Origin: Cristatella mucedo
Taxonomy: Eukaryota > Bryozoa > Phylactolaemata > Cristatellidae
DNA length: 64,000 nucleotides
Direction of reading: 5' to 3'
Assembly (NCBI GenBank): GCA_009760855.2
Contig: WPIO01000018.1
Coordinates: 2,032,501 to 2,096,500 of the forward strand
A program made the translations under genes and the position numbers. How positions within the stretch are numbered: position 1 is the first letter of the stretch; each line of letters starts with the position of its first letter. The notes beneath the pieces were generated by a model. That model was not told the origin of the DNA and did no database searches. It worked only from the letters and a program-made list of their open reading frames with translations. Of the stretch, positions 47,999 to 58,762 are shown piece after piece.

Positions 47999-48699
47999 TA
48001 CACCGCTGTATAAAGTCTCTCTGCAGCAGATGCAGCGCGATAGCCGGTCGGACTTCAGCGGACGTTGCATTTAGGCTAGAGCCCTTGACGAATCATCCTT
48101 CCTTCCAATGCAATGCCTCCCGTCGGCATATTTGGAGTCGCACCAATTTCCGAACGGTACAGGCTTTATCCGGATATTTTCTTGAATAACTTTTAATGTC
48201 ATTAAGGATTTATTTCAACACAGAGCGGCCGGAGGCCGCACGGCTGTAACACTGAACGCCAGAAACGAATTTTTTTTTGAGGGAGAAACGCTCTCATAAC
48301 CTTCTGGTGACCGGTCTTGTAGTTATAGCGATCTTGCGCTCTAACCAGTTGAGCCTACGGAGTTCAGCGCCGGGCTACGAGGCCTCCTCTTCGATTGAAG
48401 CCTCGGCTTTGTAGACGCATCCCAATGCGAATGAGCTCGCACGTTTAAATTGAAATTTTAGGACCAAGTGCAATCTTTACGGTGGCTGTGGCTGGCGACC
48501 GGAGGTAGAGAGATAGTGTCTGCTCTGATATAATCGCGTTTCTCACGTCGATACCTGCTGCGGCATGCATTTCTCTAAGCGCGCCCGATGGCGCGCCGAG
48601 CTGAGACTCGTGCGAACGTCGAAGGGTTTGCGTTTTCCAATCTGAACATCGAAGCGACTGAACTTCTCTTTGCTGGCGGGACAATTTTTAGTGCTCGAT

Positions 48700-48868
48700 T
48701 CAAGGCCGTGATAGACCAGCAGGCACGGAGCTCGCTCTTCCCGACCGAGATCATGGGTTCGAATCCTACAGTGGGCGATCCTTTATTACCAACTGCAATC
48801 GGCGGTGATAGCCGTTAAGGCTCTTCATCTGCTATGCAGATGTGGCTGTTAAATCGGCTAATGTTATC
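48700..48868 (+). mobile_element. SINE-B copy
   Basis: B box GGGTTCGAATCCTACAGTGG, body GCGGTGATAGCCGTTAAGGC and end AAATCGGCTAATG. Head present but diverged. Confidence 0.75.
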
Positions 48869-49528
48869 GCTAAAGCATCGACGGCGCACTAGGGGCACCG
48901 CTGCGAAGCCTTACGGCACGTCGGACCGCAGATTGATAGGGCAAAACGATCGCGCCCTCAAGATTGGCATTGCGATCTACACGATTCGACAGTTTTTGAA
49001 CGTGTTTTCTCGAGATCGCCCTATAATATGAACGAACCGAGAGCTTTGCCGTATGCGTTTACTGTTTTCTTCCTTCATTCTGAGAATGCACTTGGAGATT
49101 GACTGGCGCGTTCGAGGCGCGTTCGAGGCGCAGTCGGCGCAGTCTTCGCGACGAGAGCTCCAGCGCGAGACCTCTGATCGCAGGGCAAGAGCGGGCAGCC
49201 GCTAGACGGCGCACCTGGCGCAGCAAGGTGACCGACTGCCGATGAGTAGGTGCGTGCGGCCTGCCACTGGCTCAACGCCGAGCGCTGGCCGCGCCGACGC
49301 GGACGCTTCGCCCAAAATTAGCGGCCGCGGCTGAATCCCTCGACTAACGCACCAGCAGCAGCGGCGCGCAGCTATTCTCGGCCGCGGGCGGTTGGGCGGC
49401 TATTTTCCGTTGCTGCCTGCCTCGCGACGACTCAGACCGGAAAATGGAATGGCTCCTGAACAATGTCGCTCGATGTGCAGAGCTAGTAAATCAGCTGCGG
49501 CAGTGGCGCGCGTGATTTGCGACCGCCT

Positions 49529-49571
49529 ATAAATAGCATCCGTAAGCCCGCGAGCTCCAGGTCGCCAGTTC
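49529..49571 (+). promoter_or_regulatory. Possible TATA/Inr core promoter
   Basis: A strong TATAAATA (49529-49536) and an initiator-like CCAGTTC (49565-49571) with A about 38 bp downstream, in GC-rich sequence. No recognisable gene follows within the next kilobase, so it may be coincidental or drive an unidentified transcript. Confidence 0.25.
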
Positions 49572-49801
49572 AGCCGCGGCCGCCGCCGCATCAGCAGCGG
49601 CTCGCGGGTGGCCCGTCGCCGTGGCTGGGACCGCGTAGCCCACAGCTTAACCTTCGGTTCGGCGTCGCGATCTGCGCGCCGAAGCGAACAGAAGTCTGGG
49701 TTAGAAGTCTGCCTACCTGAGCGGCAGCAAATACAAGAGTAGAGAATGTGGCTGCAGGGAAATTAGCCCGGACAGCTCCGACCAGTTGGAAATGCAGCAC
49801 A

Positions 49802-49968
49802 ATAAGAATAATAATAATAATAATTTCATAGAACGCTCCCAGATAACTCGATCTCTTTCTAGGTACCTTACATTTTTTTCAAAGGAAGCGCGATCGAATG
49901 GTTAGTGGTAGCATGCTCAAAGACAACAAGCATAACATGGTTAAAGGTGACATGCACAGGGTAAGCAT
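49802..49968 (-). mobile_element. L2-A 3' tail fragment
   Basis: Reverse (AAT)n, GAACGCTCCCAGATAACTCG and the L2-A 3' UTR complement. Confidence 0.8.
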
Positions 49969-50031
49969 GCTTTTTCGACCACGATGGTTGATAAATCGAT
50001 TGCACTTGGAGATTGACAGACTTATAATAAT

Positions 50032-50530
50032 AAAAATACTTATAATAGTAATAGCATTACATTTTATATAGCATCCTTAGAAAACTTAATCTCTTTCTAG
50101 GCATTTTACATTTGCTGCAAAGGAAGCACGACCGAATGGTTAGAGGTAGCATGTTCAATAAACCACAAGAATGGCATGGCTATGGGTGACGTACACCGGG
50201 TCAGCATGCAAGTAAGGTTAGTGGCAGCATGCACAGTGTCAGGACGCATTATAAATATGATTCATTTACATAGCGCCCCAAGAGAACTTGATCTCCATGC
50301 AGGCGCTTCACATATGCCTCGGGGCTCGAGCCCACGACCTCAGTCAGACCTTGGTCGGGGCGAGCACCTTAACCGCTAGACCAAACCAGCTCGGCATTAA
50401 CACTCAGATGACGAATCGCAGGAACGTACTAAATTCTGTGATCAATAGATGCGCTTTTAGTTGCTTTTTAAGTGTGGAGAAGTCAGGAGACGTCGTGACG
50501 CGAGTCGGGAGTGATTTCCAGGCTTTATGA
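50032..50530 (-). mobile_element. L2-A 3' part, split by SINE-A
   Basis: Reverse-oriented L2-A: tail and 3' UTR at 50032-50249, then the ORF2 end at 50393-50530 (complement of SDFSTLKKQLKAHLL-like codons). The SINE-A copy at 50250-50392 lies between them, so the LINE is older than that SINE insertion. Confidence 0.8.
50250..50392 (-). mobile_element. SINE-A nested in L2-A
   Basis: Reverse-oriented complete copy: L2-like end (AGCGCCCCAAGAGAACTTGA), B-box complement GGGGCTCGAGCCC and A-box complement ACCGCTAGACCAAACCAGC. Confidence 0.85.
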
Positions 50531-51084
50531 TCAAAAGGTTAAAAGGCAAAAGTGCTAAAAGGTAAAAAAGTGCTAAAACGTAAACAATCCTGCGTACATT
50601 CGAGAGAGCATTAACAAGAGAGCGTAAAATAACACTGCGACGGGCTCAAGCGACCTTTGCTTGCACAGGCACCGCCAGTGCAGGCAAACGTCGCGCCGCA
50701 GAGCGGCTGCTGCTATACTGGGGGCCGCCCCCCTTTTCATCAAGAGAACTTTTCCGGTCGAAGCGGATCTTTCACCAGCTTGCCGTCTGCAGGAAACGCA
50801 CTTTTCGCTTAGCCGCGTCGCGCTAGGAGATCGGTTCAGAACTTTATCTGGCTGGCCTAAATAGACGGCTGCCAGGTCTCAGACACAGCCTCGCTAAATC
50901 CGGTCAGATTTAGACTGCAGCGATTCTATTCGCGATTCCCTAATTGTAACTATTTCATAATCCGGCTATGCTATATTCTATGGTCAGGGTGCACACGAGT
51001 CTAAGCCATGTACTATTTGACTAACTGAGCTCCAGGCTTTCAACCGGGTAGTCAAGTTACACTTGGGGCGCCGATCGGTTACAG

Positions 51085-51531
51085 TTGCTGTACTTCACTG
51101 GCCTACCGGCATGTGCGATCAGGCGATTGCAGCTGGTGCAAAACTCTGCAGCTAGGCTTGTCTGTCGTGAGAGTCGCAGTTGCTACATTACTCCACTTCT
51201 CGCCAACCTGCACTGGCTACCAGTCAAGCAACGGATTGTCTTCAAGGTTTTGTCGCTCACTTTTAGGTCACTTCATTCTTTGGCTCCAGCCTATCTCTCA
51301 GATATACTCCCCCACCAGGCCAAGCATCGTACCACCCGCTTTTCGGAATCCAATAGTCTACAAATACCCCGTACAAACCTCAAATCCTTTGGAGACCGTG
51401 CACTTAGTTCGTATGGTCCCAAAGCCTGGAACTTCCTCCCGACCTGCGTCAGAACATCCCCTGACCTGACTACATTTAAAAAGATCTTAAAAACACACCT
51501 ATTTAGGACAGTATTTAGTGGGTCCCTGTGA
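51085..51531 (+). pseudogene. L2-A reverse transcriptase C-terminus
   Basis: An open frame of 148 codons, uninterrupted: [72 protein letters not shown] and TFKKILKTHLFRTVF. It lacks the endonuclease and the catalytic palm, so it is a dead 3' fragment. The first few codons precede the LINE homology and are host sequence. Confidence 0.88.
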
Positions 51532-51764
51532 TTCGTCCTTGATGTGCTTATGGGTGCTGACACTGTGCAAGCTGCCACTAACCACATTTGCATGCTGACC
51601 CTCTGCATGTCACTCCTAACCATGTTAGTCATTTTGTTTGTTTACCAAGCATGATTTTACTCACCATTCAATTGCATTTCCCTTTGCAGCAAATGTAAAG
51701 CGCCTAGAGAGAGATTGAGTTCTCTGAGGGTGCTTTATCAAGTGCATTATTATTATTATTATTA
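51093..51764 (+). mobile_element. L2-A LINE, 5'-truncated copy
   Basis: Well-preserved copy whose homology starts at CTGGCCTACC and runs to (ATT)n. It shares AAGCGCCTAGAGAGAGATTG and the following hairpin arm with the other copies. Confidence 0.9.
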
Positions 51765-51884
51765 CGGTCGGTGCTTGCCAGCTGCACACTCCGTAGCAGT
51801 TGACTAGACCGCACATACGGGGATATCGACTGTTTTTGATTTAAGGCGCTGGCACTCTTTGTTGCAGCCGCATCCAGCCACCGC

Positions 51885-52395
51885 CGAACATCCGCGACCC
51901 GACAGATGCGTGAAGGACAAATGCGCTCCAATGAAATCGCACCATTGAAATTGCGACGTCGTAACCGCGACGACAAGTTCACGAGCGAAAAACGCGAGCA
52001 AGAGTTGAATGCAATAGCACCATATAAGTTAGGCAGTGCCTAACGCTGTGCATTGAAATGTCTTATCAAGTCTCATAAAAATTCATATTTAATTTAAACG
52101 CGATAATTATTCGTGACTATGAAATCGTGAAGAAAAGCGCAATCTAATAAGATCCTATTAAATTTAAGTAGCACATAACTCTGGGCATGAAAGTGTCATA
52201 TGACATCTCAACAAAATCCCATTTAATTTAAACGTCAATACTAATAGACACCGGGTGCAAACGGTCCAAATTATAGCAGAATTTATTTTTATTTTACCAA
52301 TTTCATCGGTGCGCATTTACTAGGGTGAATTTGTAGCTAACTAACGAGCGAGCTGGCCGAGCGCAATCGTCCAATGCGATTTTGTCGGTGAACGT
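51885..52395. mobile_element. Unclassified AT-rich TIR element, copy 2
   Basis: Same family as 39250-40005. The left end has CGACCCGACAGATGCGTGAAGG followed by AAATGCGCTCC. The interior shares TGCCTAACGCTGTGCATTGA and ATGTCTTATCAAGTCTCAT with copy 1. The right end has GCGATTTTGTCGGTGAACG. It is shorter than copy 1 and diverged. Confidence 0.55.
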
Positions 52396-53548
52396 CGGAC
52401 GTAAGTGCAGAAGCCTCTACGGTGCACTTGCAGCATTACCCGATAAGTTAGGATCGCGGCTTTGTCAAACGTGCGGCCGGTCGCCGCACGTTTGCAACGC
52501 GCAGTGGCCGATTGTTGCACGTCGGACCAAAAAAACAAGTTTATCCCAGGCTCTAAAGGAAGAGGCAAATAGCCCGAGCGCATGTGCCCCGCTGGCTAAG
52601 CGTGATTCGCTGACGGGCAGGTTGTCGAATGCACAGTTGGGCATCGACTCCTTGAATATCCGCGCTCAGCGACGAGTTGAAATGACGTTAGCACCCGGAT
52701 GCGCGATCCTCAGCGGCAGTCGCGTCGTCTGAGGTGAGCATGGTGTGCCATACATGGAACAATGTAGCACGCAATCAGAGCTTTCATATTCGACTAGGAC
52801 GCGACGGTTGCCTATCGGGGGAAACGAAGACATAGCTTCGTCATTGGTGGCGGTCGGTGGCTTAGGGAATGGGGGTCGGCTCAGGTAGTGGCCATGCAGT
52901 AGAGGAGGAGGCAAATGGCCCACCTGCCTCCCACCCTGCTCCATCACTGCTCGAAGCGAGACTTCCCAGCTATCTGCAGGGCGAAAAATATCGACCGCTG
53001 TCAACTTGGCTGCAAGTGTCTGCTTTTCTTGGCTTTTTCCGTTGTCGATTGGGGGAATTCGTCACCGGGCAAGTTGTTGCAGAACGATCGGCCAGAGCTA
53101 GAGCACATAGCGGCATAGCGGCTATAGCTACAGCAGTTGCCAACTCGCCGATTCAACGCGGGGCCTCCAACTCGTTCGCTCGGGCATTACACGATGCGGA
53201 AATCCGACGCGAACAGCCGGCTTCGGATTGGATGCAGAGATATCGGATGCGAGAGCTTCTCAGCAGTTAGTCAGCGTACAGCGAATATTAAGAACCGACT
53301 GCGTGCCAAATTAAGTCAGGCTTCGCATCGTGTGCGCCACAGGATAAGGAAATGTGCTAATCTGACGGTCGAGTTGAATGAAAGCCAAGATAATCTCAGA
53401 ATCAAGTCCGACAGGAGCAGGCCTGCGAAGCTAGCGGGCGGTCGGGGTGCGAGTGATTTCGCGTCAAATTGCCTCCTGGCTCGCAATTAGCAGCACAATT
53501 AGAGCCGCTCGGTCTCCAGAGGACGTTTAGATATTACATACCCTTTGG
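52396..53548. other. No gene recognised
   Basis: Several 110-130-codon plus frames (52382-52732, 52869-53270, 53137-53490) without a recognisable domain. Confidence 0.35.
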
Positions 53549-53840
53549 TAATAATAGTAATAATAATAATAATAATGCACTTGATAAAGCGCCCTCAGAG
53601 AACTCAATCTCTCTCTAGGCGCTTTACATTTGGTGCAAAGGGAAATGCAATTTAATGGTGAGTAATATCATGCTTGATAAGCAAACAAAGTGAATAACAT
53701 GGTTAGGGGTGACATGCACAGGGTCAGCATGCTAGTGTGGTTAGAGGCAGCATGCACAGTGTCAGCACGCATAAGCACGTGAAGGACGAATCACAGGGAT
53801 CCACTAAATGCTGTCCTAAATAGGTGTGTTTTTAAGTCTT
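53549..53840 (-). mobile_element. L2-A 3' fragment
   Basis: Reverse (AAT)n, GCGCCCTCAGAGAACTCAAT and the 3' UTR up to the ORF2 end. A SINE-B copy begins where the LINE stops. Confidence 0.85.
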
Positions 53841-53844
53841 CGCC

Positions 53845-54008
53845 CGAGGTTTATCAATGCGCTCGAACTGCACGAGACAGGTCGAAAGCTCGAGCCCTGC
53901 AGAGGGTGACTCTGTATTGCCCACTGCATGTGGTGTTGACTGCCATTAAAGCTCTTCTGCCGCCATACGAACGAGGCTGTAGGATCAGCTGACTATTAAG
54001 TTATTTAT
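53845..54008 (+). mobile_element. SINE-B copy
   Basis: GAAAGCTCGAGCCCTGCAG (B box), GGTGTTGACTGCCATTAAAG (body) and AGGATCAGCTGAC (end). Confidence 0.65.
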
Positions 54009-54935
54009 TCGTGGGTTTAAGAATTTATCAACGTACAAATGGCAGCAGATTAGGCTGTATTTTGTGTGAATTGGAGGCTGCTTTTTACCGGTCATCTGGT
54101 CTAGCTTCGATGCACTCGTTCTGCCACTAGCCGGCCGCGCGGCTTCGAGGCTTGGAGCTTATTACAGTCTACACAGTGCATGCACGAAGGTACGCGCTCC
54201 ACAAGCGGGGTCGTAAAAACGTGAGCGATAAAGCTCTATTAATGCGAGGCCGTGCCCATGGCTTGTCTAAGCTTTCCACTAATGTGAAAAAGCGGAATAA
54301 CGTTATAAAATAATCTTCGCAATAGCGAACTCTAATGCGGCAAGCGATTCTAGCTCTGGCAGCGTAAGAGGGGGTCCTAATGTAGCACTCGCTGCCGCCG
54401 CGCACCAAGGTGAGCTGCAGCCGCCGCTGCCGGTTCCGCCTTAAGGTAGAACTCTACACGCGTTTTTCAGCGACTGAAGACTGCGCACGTACCAGTCACA
54501 TCGATGGAGACGCGAGTCGATCTTCCGGCAGCCGTCCGTCCGGCGCTCTTCCCTTCGACGAAGCGGCGACGCTGACGTCGGCCTGCCCTAGATCTAGCTC
54601 TTCCCAGCCAATTTGGAATGCCACAAGCATCTCGCTCGACTGCCTTCTTCTGCAGCTAGGTGTCTCAAATTGACTGACTGTGAGGCCAATTCTTTTAGCT
54701 ATGGACGAAGTGCTACGCAGAAATGGGACGCCTACCCGCCTAATTGGCTCGGTCAGCTCATTCCCTGTAACTGCGAGAGAACATTTATACGGCCGCCTCA
54801 GAGAACTAATTCTACTTCCTGGCGCTTAGCGTGTGCCGATGAAGAAACTTGCTGTTTGATTCTTTGACTGGTGATACAATGAGCGATTTCATCACACGCA
54901 AGTACACTGCTGGGGACAATTCACACGAGCAGAGC
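54009..54935. other. No gene recognised
   Basis: Two plus frames of 84-87 codons (54410-54673 and 54613-54867). No recognised domain or repeat. Confidence 0.35.
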
Positions 54936-54983
54936 AAAAGCTGAAAACCACAAGCACAGCGTGTGGTTTTCAGCTTTTTTTTT
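54936..54983 (+). repeat. Perfect 17-bp hairpin with T-run
   Basis: AAAAGCTGAAAACCACA (54936-54952) pairs perfectly with 54962-54978 around a 9-nt loop. A run of T residues continues to 54983, resembling a pol III stop. It could equally be a tiny palindromic element. Confidence 0.6.
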
Positions 54984-55009
54984 AATGCAGTCAAGTCAGA
55001 GAGTCAAGC

Positions 55010-55330
55010 CTTGATATTATTTGGAAGTCTGGAGACCCTGACGTTGATAGTAACGAAAATAAAAGGCAAAAGGGCTTCAAACGAAGAATTTGAGGCACAG
55101 CCTATTCAACTTGATTCAGAAGAGTGACGCGCTATGCGAAGCCATATTAGGAAGTACTTCGGATTTGTAGGCCGGAGCTAGAGAATAAAGGGATCTAAAC
55201 GTGAGTGACAGAAACTTGAAGTCGATCCGCTTTTCGATAGGTTGGAAGCCAGCACACCGTTGTTGGAAAGCCGAGTACAATCTTAAAGCGTCATATTGTG
55301 CAACCAGAAAGCTAGAAGTCTGGACGGGAT
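55010..55330 (-). mobile_element. Diverged L2-A-like LINE fragment
   Basis: The minus strand reads RIDFKFLSLTF followed by SLYSLAPAYKSEVLPN, corresponding to [11 protein letters not shown] and [16 protein letters not shown] of L2-A. Stops and gaps elsewhere. Older than the other copies. Confidence 0.6.
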
Positions 55331-56840
55331 GCCATCAATGCAGGGACCAGCTTGGAGGAAATATTATTTTATGAACTAAGCCAAATGTATGCAATATGGC
55401 GTAGCTGAAAGTAGGCGGACTTGACCTTGTTGCTGATGCGGTCCTCTAGCAAGTCATCGTAGTCGAATAGGGCACGCAGATTCCGTGAAGTGAGGCTTGC
55501 GATTAGCTAGCCGCGCTAATTTTGATTTTCAGGTTCTCCAGTTTTGAATAATTCTAGGTATGATCCTATCTATTGTTTTTATTTTAATTCAGTTTGAGAC
55601 GGATAGCTGCGATCAAAGTTCGTGGGTGGAGCAGATGATACGCGCAAGTAAAGTGGAGAGCGTTTGACGTGGTGGAACTCAGATGGGAACCAAAGCACAG
55701 GTTCAGCTGCGCGGCACGTGTGTAAAATTATACCCTAGATTATGCTTGAAAATTAAAGTGGCGAGAGAAAGAGCAATAGAAGAGACAGACAGTATGCACT
55801 ATGTAATTTCTGGAGTGCTCCCATGGTCTTAAGGATCGCCAGATGACCGCCGACCCTTGAAATCTTTGCTCTCCGATCTCCAGCTGTGATAGCACGTAAA
55901 CCACTGCAGCAGTGCAGTGCCGTTGACGCACGGAGGTGATGATGAGGTCTAAAAAAGGAGCTCAAAAGTGACCAATGATATCTGTAGCGTAGAGAAATAC
56001 AGAATAACTATCAGAAAGACTCGAGCAGAGTCAGCATTGCTTTGCACGATCGCAGCACTGCTGACACCATATGGTAATTAGCTCTAAAATGAGGCTAGCA
56101 TATATTCGGTGTTTAAAGATTTGATATGAACAATTTTTATTGAACCATATTAGTAGCCTCATACTCCAAATATCGTGATAAAAAAGGGCGTCAGTTGCAG
56201 CTGTTATGTAATGCACTCGCATAAGATCTTGAATCATTTCTTGATATATTTTGGCGTTTCGGGGCTCAAGTGTACCAGAAAAGCATTAGCAGACGAATCT
56301 TTTAGACCTCTTACCATATGGATCTTTGAAATATGCATCCAAACTCATTCGGCTGTATAGAAATTCTCAATGCCACTTACATACTCAAAACTGCGATGAA
56401 AATTCGACTAACATATTCCTCAAAAGGTTGTTCGACCAACATATTCCTCAAAGGGTTATCTATTTACTTAGCTGAAGACAAACCTTTGGGCTCAAAACCT
56501 CGAAAATGCGACCTTTAAATCTTAGTAATAAACGCCCTTTGAAGACGGCTAGTTCTGACATAAATCGCGGTCTCCAAGATCAACGATTACAGCTACATCT
56601 GAAAATAGACGATCAGGAATTGCAATGCTTATAATATATTCGTGGGCACAGAGTCGCACTGAGAAAATAGTTGAGTTCTCTTAAAATTGCAGTCATCTAT
56701 GATCTCTACTTTGAACCTTACTTCATCCTTCAAGTAATACAGAAGACCGCCTTCACCGCAAGCGCTCGTGCTCGATCCAAGTAAACCATTAGGGACTTGT
56801 TACCGGAGTTAATTGCTAAAATGTTTTACCAGCTTCAACA
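55331..56840. other. No gene recognised
   Basis: AT-rich from 55970. A ~25-bp tandem duplication around ACATATTCCTCAAA lies at 56410-56458. No coding assignment. Confidence 0.35.
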
Positions 56841-56966
56841 GATTTGGTCCAGCGGTTAAGGTGCACGCCCCCGACCGAGGTCATGCCGAGGTCGTGGGCT
56901 CGAGCCCCGAGGCATATGTGAAGCGCCTGAATAGAGATTAAGTTCTCTTGGGGCGCTATACAAATG

Positions 56967-56997
<31 letters not shown>
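56841..56997 (+). mobile_element. SINE-A, best-preserved copy
   Basis: A box TGGTCCAGCGGTTAAGGTGC, B box GGGCTCGAGCCCCGAGG, 3' end AAGCGCCTGAATAGAGATTA followed by AGTTCTCTTGGGGCGCTATA, then an (AT)n tail. Confidence 0.9.
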
Positions 56998-57082
56998 ACA
57001 ATTCTGGGTTTTTAGGTGCTTGCGAACTGATTGCTCTAGTGTGACTATCACCTCGTGCTCAGAAATTAAAGTGTCCTCATAG

Positions 57083-57648
57083 ATAATAATAATAATAATA
57101 ATAATGTACTTGATAAAGCGCCCCCAGAGAACTCAATCTCTTTCTAGGCGCTTTACATTTGATGCAAAGGGAAATGCAATTAAATGGTAAGTAAAATCAT
57201 GCTTTGAAGGCAAACAAGATGAATAACATGGTTAGGGGTGACATGCACACGGTCATTATGCAAGTTTGGTTAGCGGCAACATTCGAAGTGTCAGCACGCA
57301 TAGGCACATAAAGGACGATTTACAGGGGCCCATTAAATGCTGCAATACATGGATGCATTTTTAGTTTCTTTTTAAATGTGAGAGAAAGTGAGGGGATCTC
57401 ATGACGCAAGTCGGGAGTGAGCTTCACGCACAGGAGCATGGGAGCTAGAGGCACGGTCTTCAAAGGATTTGAGGTTTGTACGAGGTATAGGTAAATATAT
57501 AGATTCCGAATAGCTGGTGGTGCGATGCTTCGCTGGTGGGGGAGTAGATTTGCTATGGAGGCTGGAGCCAAAGAATGAAGGTACCTAAAAGTGAGTGACA
57601 AAACTTTGAAGTCGATTCGTCGCTTAACTGGGAGCCAGACATCGAGCA
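57083..57648 (-). mobile_element. L2-A LINE, 5'-truncated copy
   Basis: Reverse-oriented, from (AAT)n through the 3' UTR into ORF2. The minus frame 57320-57649 reads [20 protein letters not shown] and, further on, LVQTSNPLKTVPL after a frameshift. Confidence 0.85.
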
Positions 57649-57714
57649 TGCATGGCTATCCTTGTTGACATTGAGCATGCTACGCCTATCCATTCAATCA
57701 TGCGTGCAGTACAG

Positions 57715-58100
57715 TAGGGGTCGGCAAATGTTTCGGTCAGCTAAGTTATATCAGGATGTTAGCAAAGCACACTGGCTAGAAGAAACCACGTCCACTCCAT
57801 TAGGCCGGTAGAGAGGGTGCGGCCAGACGGCCAAACAAACAGCCGATACAAATGTACAGCCGTCCACGGCAACTGTTGTCCTCGCTCCCCGGTCAAGCGC
57901 TTCTGGTTCATACAAGCAGCTGGCATCCGTTCTAAAAATAAGCCCGGGGGGGGGTCACATCTTGAACTGTAACCAGCAGCAATGAAGGGAAACAAGACCT
58001 CGACCATTCAATCAAGCTGGATCCGACAATAAATAACTAGCGGTTCAAGGCAGGACTGGAGTGCAAACTAGATGTAAAGGCCGGAGTTGGCCGACCTCTG
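57715..58100. mobile_element. Non-autonomous hAT (Buster-like)
   Basis: 386 bp between TAGGGGTCGGCAAATGTTTC and the complement of CAGAGGTCGGCCAACTCCGG. Flanking octamers cagTAcag and cgcTAcag agree at 6 of 8 and fit the nnnTAnnn target pattern associated with Buster-type hATs. It shares AGAAACCACGTCCACTC with the hAT remnant at 63132 onward, so it looks like a deletion derivative of that family. Confidence 0.7.
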
Positions 58101-58181
58101 CGCTACAGCGGATGCAAAAGTCCTAGAAAGAGATTAAGTTCTTTTAGGGCGCTATAACGTTGTTTCTTATTGCTAATAAAA
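58101..58181 (+). mobile_element. L2-type 3' tail fragment
   Basis: TCCTAGAAAGAGATTAAGTT, then CTTTTAGGGCGCTATAACG and an AT-rich end. Confidence 0.5.
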
Positions 58182-58487
58182 TTATTCAGCTCGTGGTTGA
58201 ACCTCTAAAAAATCTGGAGCGACCAAAAGAGGTGAGTAGACTTGTGGAATCAAGCAGGGTGTTTTTCTCAATTTGAATTGGTTAGAAGACAACGCTAGAA
58301 AGGCCTCCAATCTTTCATGGTAGGTTGTTCTAGTGTTGTCTGTCGTGATTTTTTTTACCCAATTGACTCTTTCTAGAAAAGTATCATGATCGAAGCCCAT
58401 GCTGTAAAGCTCATGCACCAACCCTACAAATTTAAAGAATGCTTTAATGTACTTCTTGGTATCCACGGCACGATTCTGGAAGTGAGC
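58182..58487 (-). other. Unrecognised conserved-looking open frame
   Basis: An uninterrupted minus-strand frame of about 100 codons after a stop (IAHFQNRAVDTKK, then FFKFVGLVHELYSMGFD). The amino-acid composition is unlike the low-complexity frames elsewhere: aromatic residues are well spread and there are predicted helix-like stretches. I do not recognise the family. It sits between mobile-element fragments and may be a transposase piece or an exon. The start is undefined. Confidence 0.4.
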
Positions 58488-58616
58488 GATTCAGCAACGC
58501 AGTATTAATCTCTACGACTTGATGATAAGCGGGCACTTTTTCTGAACAACTACATTAAATTAGCTCACCTCATCGATGTAATTAATATATAATTATATAT
58601 ATATATATATAATTAT

Positions 58617-58762
58617 AATATATGTATAGCGCCATATACAAAGTCAATGTCTATTCAGGCGCTTCAGATATGCCACTATGCTAGGACCCAGAGCCTTGGT
58701 CGTGAAACACATTATCCTTGACCTTAGTCAAGGCAAGCACCTTGGCCACTGGCTGAACCAGC
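58617..58762 (-). mobile_element. SINE-A, diverged copy
   Basis: Reverse-oriented: AGCGCCATATACAAAGTCAA, TCTATTCAGGCGCTTCA and a degraded head ending GGCCACTGGCTGAACCAG. Preceded by an (AT)n run. Confidence 0.65.
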
